From: Synechococcus sp. NB0720_010
Lineage (GTDB): Bacteria; Cyanobacteriota; Cyanobacteriia; PCC-6307; Cyanobiaceae
Direction: 5' to 3'
Length of the DNA: 64,000 nt
Assembly: GCF_023078835.1 (NCBI RefSeq)
Contig: NZ_CP090898.1
Coordinates: 372,001 to 436,000, forward strand
Position 1 is the first letter of the stretch. Each line of letters starts with the position of its first letter. The translations under genes and the position numbers were made by a program. Positions 25,612 to 32,764 of the stretch are shown piece by piece. The notes beneath the pieces were generated by a model. It was not told where the DNA came from and did no database searches. It saw nothing but the letters and a program-made list of their open reading frames with translations.

Positions 25612-26226
25612 CTCTTTCCAAGGACGCACCTACTAAACAATTCCATAAATATGCTGAGCGACGCCTAGAAGCGTCTGTGCGGCGTTTTAATTGCTTTTAG
25701 GTGTATTGCTTCGTATGATGCATTTTTAGGCGCCTTGTAGGCGATTCTGAGCGAAGTAAACACATCACCACTTAAACCTATGCCAGACGGACTAACTAAA
25801 GACCAACGCCACTAGCGTAATTATCAGTTCCCACATGTATACAGAGAAAAGTCTTACCCTTTGGGCGGATCTATAGAGGGAGACACTCCTCCTAACACCT
25901 TCCGTTTACAGGAAAAAGTGCTTATGGGGCAGCGATTAAGGGGGATAGCGCATCTAGAGAGGGAGGAACTCATCGTGCCTGAGTAAGACCACATGTATAG
26001 AGGGAAATCTTTCTAACGATCCCACATGTATACAGGAGTAATTCTTATGGGGGATCGATTAAGGGAGAAGTAAGACATTACTACCTCCTGGCAAATGAAG
26101 CCTTCGCCAACCCGACATGTATAGAGGAGAATACATAGGGCGTATTTGTATGAAGAGAAATAATCCTATCCCTTCGCCTCTTCCTTTAAAAGCGTTCCAC
26201 ATAGAACACAAGATTATGTACCAGTT
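25612..26226. other. Non-coding AT-rich spacer with hairpins and iteron-like repeats
   Basis: This stretch of 615 bp has no convincing gene. Just after the recombinase gene are two hairpins, GACGC-CTAGAA-GCGTC (25660-25675) and CGCC-TTGTA-GGCG (25731-25743), separated by an AT-rich stretch. From 25830 to 26130 there is an array of degenerate repeats, listed separately. A frame opening at ATG 26117 lies in a repeat copy and conflicts with the better frame at 26227, so it is not called. Confidence 0.7.
25830..26131. repeat. Iteron-like array of about seven degenerate repeats
   Basis: Core similar to GTATAGAGGGARAA. Copies begin near 25837, 25871, 25904, 25953, 25995, 26028 and 26119, with spacings of 34, 33, 49, 42, 33 and 91 bp. 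Four copies are preceded by ACAT, giving the longer box CCACATGTATASAG. Two copies (25908-25941 and 26032-26065) extend into a second shared block, CTTATGGGG then CGATTAAGGG. Helically phased direct repeats upstream of a DNA-binding-protein gene suggest replication-initiator iterons or operators. Confidence 0.6.
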
Positions 26227-26679
26227 ATGGCAGTTATTCTTAGAGACATTGCGCCTCCAATTAGAGAGGTGTCAAAGCTTGGTTATGCAGCAGTCGCTGT
26301 ATACAGTCTGTTGTTTGAATCAGCACACCGTGAGTGGGAATACTCTCACTCCTCAGAAGGATTTCCTCGCGATACCGGTGGAACAACCACTTGGTCTCAT
26401 AAAGCAATTGCTGAAACCCTAAAGATGGGTAAGGCAAAAGTTATTCAGTCAACCGATGTTTTATTGGATTCAGGCTTCTTGCAAGTCATAGGACGAGTTT
26501 CGTCTTCAAAGGGTAGTAAGCATCGAATCTATCGCGTCATTCATCCTAAAGAGATAGAGATTCAGAGGCTCATCATTTCTTATTTTGATGAGCCACCTTC
26601 TATTCGCAATAAAAAGATCGACTCCATGAAGCATTCGTCTTCTGAAGTCATCGAGAACGATTCTGAAATCTTCTACTAA
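26227..26679 (+). CDS. Winged-helix-type DNA-binding protein of the island
   Basis: This protein has 150 residues. The middle (TTTWSHKAIAETLKMGKAKVIQSTDVLLDSGFLQ) has the helix-turn-helix spacing and LLDSGF turn of winged-helix proteins, followed by a basic wing (GRVSSSKGSKHRIYRVIH). It resembles MarR/RepA-type initiator or regulator domains, but I cannot name the family. It lies directly after the iteron-like array, which makes it a candidate to bind those repeats as a replication initiator or repressor (inference). The C-terminus is acidic and Ser-rich. Codons are AT-rich like the rest of the island. Confidence 0.7.
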   Translation: MAVILRDIAPPIREVSKLGYAAVAVYSLLFESAHREWEYSHSSEGFPRDTGGTTTWSHKAIAETLKMGKAKVIQSTDVLLDSGFLQVIGRVSSSKGSKHRIYRVIHPKEIEIQRLIISYFDEPPSIRNKKIDSMKHSSSEVIENDSEIFY

Positions 26680-26714
26680 GACAACTTTAACCGACAAACA
26701 TTCTATTTCTCTTT

Positions 26715-27605
26715 ATGCCACGCAACAAGTATCAACGACGCAGAGGAATGCGTCCATCTACAACTGCTCCATCTGCCGCTCAAACTGAACTTCTCCAGCA
26801 TCCTGTTCAACTACCACATTCATCAACTTCTTCCGCTGATGTCGGAAGGGAAGCAGCACGTCAAGTTCGAGAAACCAACAATCCCAATACTCGGTTCATC
26901 GACAAACCAGATGCATCTACAAATAAGAACGTCCTTAGAGATGCCTACAACCGCCAACAAGCGGCTTCTAGGAGTGTTCAGCGTCAAGTACTAGGAGAAG
27001 CATCAACTGCCTCTCTGAAGCCATCTGGAAGGTATGTAGCGCCATCCGTTCCACCACGCTTATCTATGCAACTTGTCGCTAAAGGTGGAGCAATGCGACT
27101 GATGCCAGTTCCAGCAATTGGTGCAAACATCGCTGCTGGTGTCGCCGCATATGCAATTGAACGTGCTGCACAACCAGCACTTGAGTATCTAGGTGAAAAA
27201 CTCGCTAGAGGCTTATACAGCGGTTATGAAGCCATTTTTGGTGATACCGACGGTATGACGTTCGATGAGTTGCAAGAGCACCATCGGAAGATTGAACAAG
27301 AGTATCTAACGAGGATTCAAGGACAGACAAACGAGGGATTGAATCCTCCAGAAGCCACTCAAGCACTCAATAAACCCGTTCTTGAAGCGCCAGTAACCAC
27401 ACCAAAACCGCCAGTAAACCAACCGAAAGTGGCATTGCCAGCGGAAATGGAGAAACAGACTCAACCTCAGTTTGATGAGCGAAATCGTGAGTATCAGATT
27501 CGACGAGCGGCATTAGGTGACAATCCGACTAAAGAAGAGATGGATGCAGTTGTTGCTTACGGTTTGGAGCAGCACAGAATCAATTTCCCTCATCTCTACG
27601 ACTAA
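26715..27605 (+). CDS. Island protein of unknown function with hydrophobic centre
   Basis: A 296-residue protein that I do not recognise. The first 110 residues are Gln/Arg/Ser/Thr-rich and look disordered (PRNKYQRRRGMRPS). A central Gly/Ala stretch, PAIGANIAAGVAAYAIERAA (about 137-155), could contact a membrane or form an amphipathic helix. Next comes a likely helical part (TFDELQEHHRKIEQEYLTRI), a Pro-rich linker, and a charged C-terminus. It follows the winged-helix gene by 35 bp on the same strand, so they are probably co-transcribed. A structural, mobilisation or packaging-related role is possible but not supported by a motif. Confidence 0.7.
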   Translation: MPRNKYQRRRGMRPSTTAPSAAQTELLQHPVQLPHSSTSSADVGREAARQVRETNNPNTRFIDKPDASTNKNVLRDAYNRQQAASRSVQRQVLGEASTASLKPSGRYVAPSVPPRLSMQLVAKGGAMRLMPVPAIGANIAAGVAAYAIERAAQPALEYLGEKLARGLYSGYEAIFGDTDGMTFDELQEHHRKIEQEYLTRIQGQTNEGLNPPEATQALNKPVLEAPVTTPKPPVNQPKVALPAEMEKQTQPQFDERNREYQIRRAALGDNPTKEEMDAVVAYGLEQHRINFPHLYD

Positions 27606-27701
27606 CGCTATCCAGAGAGTCTGTCAAAGATCTAAGAGTGCGTATTAATACTCTCATCCCCACATCATTGTCCCCATAGGGGTAGTTGCTGATACACCTT
27701 T

Positions 27702-27727
27702 CACTAGTTCGTTAGAACAGTGCTTTT
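27702..27727 (+). terminator. Possible terminator in the island
   Basis: A GTTC-GTTA-GAAC hairpin with partial outer CAC/GTG pairing, then CTTTTC, about 100 bp after the 296-residue gene. A CCCC-ATA-GGGG hairpin (27672-27682) and a GTATTAATAC palindrome (about 27643-27652) lie in the same spacer. All are weak candidates. Confidence 0.3.
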
Positions 27728-27834
27728 CTAGTTGATTGCACTATTGATCTCTTTCTCGAGGTTTTCGGTAATCAACCATTAAAGCATTATAACAAGTATC
27801 GAAGTCATCCGCAACTTGGTTCTCGTTGTCCTAG

Positions 27835-29136
27835 TCACATCTTGATGTTTAGTGTCGGAAGTTCCTGGATATACTTGCTGCCTTTATCGCACGTCTTCTT
27901 GAGTAGATCAGCGAACAAGTCTGTTTCTGCTTGACCTTTTCTCCATCCTATCCAGAGCTTGCCATTCTTGTATGCAGCATTAGTATCATCTTTGCAGTCA
28001 TAAATGTCTTCGAAGTATGTGCTGCTAACTCCGCCTGGTGTCGAGCTTGTACCAGGAATATAAGTGGGCGAATTACCACTGGTTGTACAACTTATGCTCC
28101 CACCGTATCCGCTGCAGTTTGTTGATGACGTTGAGTTGCCAATAAATGTTCCGGAAGAGCCGCCCTTGGGTGACTTGTAGTACCTAGTAATCCTCTTAAA
28201 CCCAACATATCTTGTCTGTTGACCATGGTGAGGTATTCGATATGTCCTTGAGAAGTAGAACAGCCTTCCATCGTCTGCTTGGTAAGACATCCAGCCAACT
28301 GGCTTTGGTAGTCCGTAAACATCAACACCTTTAGTCTTGATGATGCAGAGTTTGCCATCGCAATCGTCACGCTCTGCCTCTACTGTCTTCATGGAGCTGT
28401 TAAACCTCATGCATCCTTCATAGTCTTTAGCTTGAAGGCATTGAGTATGAGAATCTTTCTTTGAGCTCTTTCTGACTGGTATCTTTGCCGTACTGGGTAA
28501 CACTATTCTATTTCTGTTGTGTGACAGACCCGCTAGTAATTTCATACATTTAGCCGAGCCAGCGCCCATCCTCTTTATACCGTCCGGGATATTCCATGAA
28601 AGTGGACTTCCTTTAATCCTCTGCTCCCTAAGCTGTAGATTCTTTATGTCGTGTCTATTTTCACCACTATCAGATTGCAGCCTATCTATCTTATCCTTTG
28701 TCAACATGGGATCGCTCTCTAGGCAGCTTCTAAATGCAATACTGACAAGTGCTTCTGTTTTCCATCCGTGTCTGCCACCTTTGGTGTAGTCGATACGGAA
28801 GATTCCTGGTGCGAGCCTATTAGCAGCTCTGTGGCAGATTTCTGTCATTCCTTTGATTGCATCGTTGTATTTTTCTTTCCAGCCAATTTGTCCTGATAAC
28901 TCCTCCTGCATCTCCCATGTCACCTTGCTACCAAGTGATTTCCAGTGTCTATTAGCTTCTGGTTGAGCCTCTTTCACTCCGAATCCATAATCAAACATGC
29001 AGCCATCAAAAGCCAGGACTTTCGCTGTATCTTTTTCCCAACCTAGGAAAAACTTGCTATTCCCATATGCTGGAAGCATTGGGAGTGAAGCACACATTAC
29101 TATTGCTGATGCTGCTGGGATGAATCTCATCTTCAT
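27835..29136 (-). CDS. Exported Cys-containing protein of unknown function
   Basis: A protein of 433 residues with a signal peptide (MKMRFIPAASAIVMCASLPMLPAYG). The mature part is basic with many Cys. A central CLQAKDYEGCMRF motif is of a kind that recurs in secreted cyanobacterial proteins. A Ser/Thr/Gly-rich, Cys-containing segment near 345-390 (SGTFIGNSTSSTNCSG) reads like a linker. The C-terminal domain ends with TCDKGSKYIQELPTL. The start overlaps the stop of the preceding 84-residue gene (ATGA), so three exported proteins form one operon. Function unknown. AT-rich codons match the island. Confidence 0.75.
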   Translation of the reverse strand: MKMRFIPAASAIVMCASLPMLPAYGNSKFFLGWEKDTAKVLAFDGCMFDYGFGVKEAQPEANRHWKSLGSKVTWEMQEELSGQIGWKEKYNDAIKGMTEICHRAANRLAPGIFRIDYTKGGRHGWKTEALVSIAFRSCLESDPMLTKDKIDRLQSDSGENRHDIKNLQLREQRIKGSPLSWNIPDGIKRMGAGSAKCMKLLAGLSHNRNRIVLPSTAKIPVRKSSKKDSHTQCLQAKDYEGCMRFNSSMKTVEAERDDCDGKLCIIKTKGVDVYGLPKPVGWMSYQADDGRLFYFSRTYRIPHHGQQTRYVGFKRITRYYKSPKGGSSGTFIGNSTSSTNCSGYGGSISCTTSGNSPTYIPGTSSTPGGVSSTYFEDIYDCKDDTNAAYKNGKLWIGWRKGQAETDLFADLLKKTCDKGSKYIQELPTLNIKM

Positions 29137-29387
29137 TTGCCTTCAACACAGTGATAACCACGGTCACTAGTTGCTTTAATCGTTTCTGCCTTTAGCCATT
29201 TCTCACCTTCTGCTTGGCACGTTGTGATGTCAACCATCTCAATCTTTTCAAGTGCCGCTCCGACTGAGCCATTTTGATCAAATGACTTGCCATAAAGAAT
29301 TACAAGCCATGCTGACTGAGCATTAGCAGAACCAGCAGTCATTACCAGTGCTGACATAAATAGCGCAAGCGGCAGAAACTTAGTCAT
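29133..29387 (-). CDS. Small exported protein of unknown function
   Basis: An 84-residue protein with a clear signal peptide (MTKFLPLALFMSALVMTAGSANA). The mature part of about 60 residues has two Cys (TTCQAEGEKW and YHCVEGK), which probably form a disulfide. It is the middle gene of a three-gene minus-strand operon of exported proteins, overlapping the next gene by 4 bp and lying 6 bp after the preceding stop. Function not known; a partner of the larger proteins is the simplest guess. Confidence 0.75.
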   Translation of the reverse strand: MTKFLPLALFMSALVMTAGSANAQSAWLVILYGKSFDQNGSVGAALEKIEMVDITTCQAEGEKWLKAETIKATSDRGYHCVEGK

Positions 29388-29393
29388 GACTCC

Positions 29394-29828
29394 TCAATCC
29401 TTGATATTGACTTCAACCTGAGTTGCGTCTCTGTTCTTACACTTGCGGCAAGCACGTCTTAAGTCTGTCCAAAAGCGGTTGGCTGCACCTTGATTAGCAA
29501 AGAGAAACTGTGCAAACTCGGGCTCAGTCATCCCGTCTTCAACGTATTCGACACCAAAAGTCGTAACCCATGATGTTGTCCACATATTTGTGTACTCACC
29601 ATTTTTGGTAATGTACGTAATATCCTCGAAGCGAAGAGAGTCTTTGTCGTTGACGATTATCCGCCCATCAACAAACTTGACATTGCAGTCGTTGCCTTTC
29701 TTTCCGCACCAAGCGTCGTAACCCTTTGCGTTGCTGTCAGTAGCCGCCTCACCTAGTCCTGAGTGAGCAGGTGATATTGCTCCGAAAAGAGATAGAGACG
29801 CGATAGCAAGAGTCAGAATCTTTTTCAT
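29394..29828 (-). CDS. Exported protein of unknown function, first gene of the island's secreted operon
   Basis: A 144-residue protein. ATG 29828 has a GAGG ribosome site and gives a signal peptide (MKKILTLAIASLSLFGAISPAHS). The mature part contains AWCGKKGNDCNVKF, a strand-rich middle (RIIVNDKDSLRFEDITYI) and a C-terminal RRACRKCKNRD, so four Cys in two pairs. The strand-rich middle resembles small secreted beta proteins, but no family is recognised. The operon reads away from the right edge of the island. Confidence 0.75.
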   Translation of the reverse strand: MKKILTLAIASLSLFGAISPAHSGLGEAATDSNAKGYDAWCGKKGNDCNVKFVDGRIIVNDKDSLRFEDITYITKNGEYTNMWTTSWVTTFGVEYVEDGMTEPEFAQFLFANQGAANRFWTDLRRACRKCKNRDATQVEVNIKD

Positions 29829-30006
29829 CAGTTTTTCCTCGATAAAAGTGACAAAAATCTGAGAGCTCTTATTACTATACACTACTGCATCTATTTACCC
29901 CCCATGGGAGGGTATAGATCTTTACGAACGTCTGGCTACTGTTTATTAATGGTTGGATTTAGTCAGTTTTGTGTACGTTTTTCGATGTCACTTAACCCAC
30001 ATCCAT

Positions 30007-30026
30007 GTCAAGCAGCAGTTCAAGCA
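30007..30026. repeat. Middle copy (M) of the bipartite repeat
   Basis: GTCAAGCAGCAGTTCAAGCA, 19/20 identical to the copy at 30190 and 18/20 to the left copy at 24240. The TCAAGCA heptamers are again 12 bp apart. It may be an internal recombinase site or an older attachment site. Confidence 0.55.
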
Positions 30027-30189
30027 GAAAACCCAGTCGTAGCGGCACTCTTCCAAGTTCTACTAAGACATGGAACCGTTGCGCTGTTCGGGGTTTGAGT
30101 TGTAATCAATGAGGATTCAGATCTGTATTGCGAGTCATCCTTGGTTCATAGACAAAGCGACTGAATGAACCGTCAAGCATCGGTACCGA

Positions 30190-30209
30190 GTCAAGCACCA
30201 GTTCAAGCA
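30190..30209. repeat. Right copy (R) of the bipartite repeat, candidate attR
   Basis: GTCAAGCACCAGTTCAAGCA, 17/20 identical to the left copy. A third TCAAGCA heptamer sits 18 bp upstream (30173) across a CGGTACCG palindrome. The position coincides with the change from AT-rich to GC-rich sequence, so this copy is the better candidate for the island boundary. Confidence 0.6.
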
Positions 30210-30295
30210 GGAGTGACCCATAGAACCCAGTCAGTCACTAGAATGGACAAAGCCCGACACAGGCATGGCCCCGTTGCTCTGACCATCATCCGTGC

Positions 30296-30733
30296 ATGAC
30301 CCAAGTGCAGGTAGCTCTGGCCGTTCTCGAGCACAACGGCAGCTGGTTACTGCAGCTGCGGGATGACATTGCAGGCATCGTCGCTCCCGGCTGCTGGGGT
30401 CTCTTTGGCGGGCACCTTGAGCCCGGAGAAGGCCCCGAGGAAGCGCTGCGCCGGGAACTCTGGGAGGAAATTCGACTGGAGATCGGCACGCCGGTTCTTT
30501 GGTATGTCTCAAGCCAACCGGGAAAGATCAGACATGTTTTTCGTGCCCGCCTCGAGACGCCACTCCGGGCCCTGGAGCTGATGGAGGGTCAGGATCTCGC
30601 ACTCTTCTGCCCTAACGCCTTGCTATCCGGCGGGGCCTTCAGCCCAAAACTGAAGCAAACGCGGCCCCTAGCTGAGTCGACCCGCGAAGCACTGAGCCGC
30701 TATCAAACCGAGGAGAGCTCTTCGATGCGGTAG
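30296..30733 (+). CDS. Nudix hydrolase
   Basis: A 145-residue protein with a complete Nudix box, GGHLEPGEGPEEALRREL followed by WEEIRLEIG (about residues 38-64), matching GX5EX7REUXEEXGU. Such enzymes cleave nucleoside diphosphates linked to another moiety, and the substrate cannot be told from the box. The N-terminus (VQVALAVLEHNGSWLLQLRDD) is the usual first strands of the fold. It is the first chromosomal gene right of the island. Its 3' end overlaps the convergent 30703 gene by 31 bp. Confidence 0.88.
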   Translation: MTQVQVALAVLEHNGSWLLQLRDDIAGIVAPGCWGLFGGHLEPGEGPEEALRRELWEEIRLEIGTPVLWYVSSQPGKIRHVFRARLETPLRALELMEGQDLALFCPNALLSGGAFSPKLKQTRPLAESTREALSRYQTEESSSMR

Positions 30734-31329
30734 TAGCTGCGCTCATCGGAACAACAGACATCGGCGTAGTAGCGCTCAAGGACGTCGTAGGCCGCGTCAT
30801 AGCTCTCGAATTCCTGACCAGCGAGCGGATCGCTGGTCGATGGATTGGCGGACTCCTCATCCAGGACGATGCGGAACACGGCCCGGCTCGGTTTCAGCTG
30901 CTCGAGCAATGCGCCGTAGGTCAGTCCCTCGCCAAAGGCGCGCATCAAGGGATTGAGACCCATCGTTTGGCGCTCGGGATGCAACTTGCTGACGGGCACC
31001 AACCAGAAGGACCACTCGGCCGGATCCAGCGGAGTGGTTTGCCCTGAGAACAGGGCGAAGACCAAGGTGTTCGCAGCCGTGAGGGGAATGCGGAACTGGA
31101 TGGAATTGGGCTCGTGTTGCTCGGGCGCGCTGTAAAAAGCCGCCGTGGTGATCGACAGCTGCCATTCCTCCATCGGCAGGACCAAGGATTGGAGATCGGC
31201 GCAGGGCCGTCCTGGTCCCGGGTCGAGCCCCAGCCCCTTCAGCAGCAACCAATGGCAGCCGGCCTCGCGGATCTCATCGGCCAGAAGGCTGGGTGTATTC
31301 CACTGCAAAAAGGCAGCCAGTTCAGACAT
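30703..31329 (-). CDS. Conserved hypothetical protein
   Basis: A 208-residue protein of unknown family. ATG 31329 (MSELAAFLQW) is chosen over a longer frame because it overlaps the upstream cupin gene by 8 bp, as in a coupled operon. The sequence is soluble-looking, with WLLLKGLGLDPG, FALFSGQTTPLD and an acidic, Tyr-rich C-terminus. No motif indicates activity. Its pairing with a WbuC-type cupin hints at surface-sugar metabolism, weakly. Confidence 0.65.
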   Translation of the reverse strand: MSELAAFLQWNTPSLLADEIREAGCHWLLLKGLGLDPGPGRPCADLQSLVLPMEEWQLSITTAAFYSAPEQHEPNSIQFRIPLTAANTLVFALFSGQTTPLDPAEWSFWLVPVSKLHPERQTMGLNPLMRAFGEGLTYGALLEQLKPSRAVFRIVLDEESANPSTSDPLAGQEFESYDAAYDVLERYYADVCCSDERSYYRIEELSSV

Positions 31330-31813
31330 CAAACGAACGCCTCCACTCCAGCTCCTGCTCCCTCGATTCAAGCTCGCCTTCCTGGGGAAACCCAGCCAAA
31401 AAGTCCTTGTCGGCCAGCGGTTGATAAGGACCTTGCTTCAGTTCAAAAATCACCGAATCGGGGGCGAGGGCCACGAGCGAGTGAAAGAGCCCCTCGTCGA
31501 GCTGAAGGCCTCGAACGGGACCTGCTGCATCGAGTCGCTCCTGACGCAGGCATGTTCCGTTGGCATCGAACAACAGCACCCCGATCGAGCCCTGAAGCAC
31601 CACAAAACACTCAAACCCCTCCCCCGTACCTGGGCGGCAATGGCGATGGGGCCGGATGTAGGTACCAGGCTGCATGACATTCAAGAAGCGCTGCACCAGA
31701 TCGCTTTCCTGATGCAGGTTGAAGTTCATCCGCAGGCGCTCACTGGCTCGCGCCCGTAGAGCCACCGCATCAAAAAGGTCTTGATCAATGAGCTGGAGCC
31801 CAGGGGAGGTCAT
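31322..31813 (-). CDS. WbuC-type cupin-fold protein
   Basis: A 163-residue protein of the WbuC family: RMNFNLHQESDLVQRFLNVMQPGTYIRPHRHC with the metal-binding HRH pair, then GFECFVVLQGSIGVLLFD and LDEGLFHSLVAL. WbuC-like cupins occur with O-antigen or capsule genes and are thought to act on sugars, but the reaction is not established. It starts at ATG 31813 and overlaps the downstream unknown gene by 8 bp. Confidence 0.8.
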   Translation of the reverse strand: MTSPGLQLIDQDLFDAVALRARASERLRMNFNLHQESDLVQRFLNVMQPGTYIRPHRHCRPGTGEGFECFVVLQGSIGVLLFDANGTCLRQERLDAAGPVRGLQLDEGLFHSLVALAPDSVIFELKQGPYQPLADKDFLAGFPQEGELESREQELEWRRSFDV

Positions 31814-31902
31814 CGACGAAGCAAAGCGCAGGGCAGCAGGTAGCGAGTCACACCGACAGGCCAGTGGATCTCAGCGACTGTTGTGGGAGATGAGATGCGG
31901 CC

Positions 31903-31983
31903 ATGCCCGATTGGACTCGACCACTGATCGCCGTCAGTCTGACCAGCTTCAGCGTCGGCCTGTTCACCGCCCTCGGCGGCTGA
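31903..31983 (+). CDS. Possible 26-residue single-helix membrane peptide
   Basis: A very short frame from ATG 31903 to TGA 31983 reading MPDWTRPLIAVSLTSFSVGL then FTALGG, one hydrophobic helix with a polar N-terminus. Length and shape are like the tiny subunits of photosynthetic complexes, but it matches none that I know. It fits between a cupin gene and a TauE gene. It could be chance. Confidence 0.35.
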   Translation: MPDWTRPLIAVSLTSFSVGLFTALGG

Positions 31984-31990
31984 GCTGAGT

Positions 31991-32764
31991 TCAGCTCAGC
32001 GCCTTCAGCAGCAGCGAGCACCCCATCACCAGGCAGAGCAGTTCAAAGGCACGCTTCACCAGCGCTTCCCCCTGACGAAGGGCTACGTGGGCTCCCAAAT
32101 AGCCACCAGCCAGTGAGCCGACCAGCAGCATCGGCAACCAACTCCAAGCAATCTGCCCTTGGACACCGAGGGTCAGGGCCCCCGTCCCATTCCAAAACAG
32201 GCCGACCAAGATCAGTGTATGGGCGACGGCCTTGCCGTAGTCCAGTCCGAACCAGCGCACCAGCCAGAGGGTGACGAACAGGCCCGTCCCCGAGGTCAAG
32301 GAGCCATTCAGGAAGCCAATGGCGAAGAGCACCAATGCCCCTAAGGCCAATCGCTCTGTTGTCCAGCTCTGGCCGCCAGAGGAAGCACCGAGCTGAGGGC
32401 GACAGGCTGAATACACCCCTAGGGCGATGGTCAGAAGACCCAAGAGAAGAGTGGAGAGTTGGGGCGGTAGCGCCAGAACCGTGCGGGCCCCGAGCCAGAC
32501 CCCTGGGAGTCCACTGAGCAGGATCAACGCCGAGAGCCGTGCATTCAGGCTGCTCTCTTGCGCATGGCGCAGGCTGGCGCCAACCCCCAGGGAGACGCTG
32601 GCGACCTTATGGGTCGCCAAGGCCACTGGGAAGGGAAGGCCCATCAGGATCAAGGCGGGCAGCTGAACCAGTCCAGCCCCGCCTCCAGCCAACGCCGAGA
32701 GGGCATTGGAGAGCAGGGCCACCGCCAGCAGCCCCAGTTGCATCCCAATCTCCGTGATGCTCAA
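31991..32764 (-). CDS. TauE/SafE-family sulfite or anion exporter
   Basis: An integral membrane protein of 257 residues with about eight hydrophobic helices. The repeated NALSALAGGGAGLVQLPALI near the N-terminus and LNGSLTSGTGLFVTLWLV in the second half are the family's inverted repeat. TauE/SafE proteins export or import sulfite, sulfoacetate and related anions. It overlaps the upstream SDR gene by 4 bp (ATGA), so they share a transcript. The substrate is not known. Confidence 0.87.
   Translation of the reverse strand: MSITEIGMQLGLLAVALLSNALSALAGGGAGLVQLPALILMGLPFPVALATHKVASVSLGVGASLRHAQESSLNARLSALILLSGLPGVWLGARTVLALPPQLSTLLLGLLTIALGVYSACRPQLGASSGGQSWTTERLALGALVLFAIGFLNGSLTSGTGLFVTLWLVRWFGLDYGKAVAHTLILVGLFWNGTGALTLGVQGQIAWSWLPMLLVGSLAGGYLGAHVALRQGEALVKRAFELLCLVMGCSLLLKALS

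Larger units (their letters stand above)
24240..30209. mobile_element. Putative integrative element (about 6 kb AT-rich island)
   Basis: The stretch is plainly AT-richer than both flanks, with A/T-ending codons, TTA/AGA use and long AT-rich intergenic spaces. It starts with a tyrosine recombinase and holds an iteron-like array, a winged-helix-type protein, an unknown 296-residue protein and three exported proteins on the opposite strand. A 20-bp bipartite repeat bounds it (24240; 30007 and 30190). No tRNA gene is visible at either edge, and there are no phage structural genes that I recognise. Picocyanobacterial tycheposons are a comparable class of small recombinase-carrying elements, but membership is not shown. 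Confidence 0.72.
29829..30295. other. Right edge of the island, non-coding
   Basis: About 470 bp with no gene I support. It holds the promoter side of the secreted operon and two copies of the 20-bp bipartite repeat (30007 and 30190). Base composition changes to the GC-rich chromosomal style at about 30210-30240. A 64-codon frame at 29904 crosses a repeat copy and looks non-coding. Confidence 0.6.

Noticed and set aside
26117-26422. A 101-codon frame starting in the last iteron copy
   Set aside because: It overlaps the winged-helix frame at 26227, which has a clear domain pattern; this one has none.
29904-30098. A 64-codon frame at the right edge of the island
   Set aside because: It crosses a repeat copy, has no ribosome site and no protein pattern.
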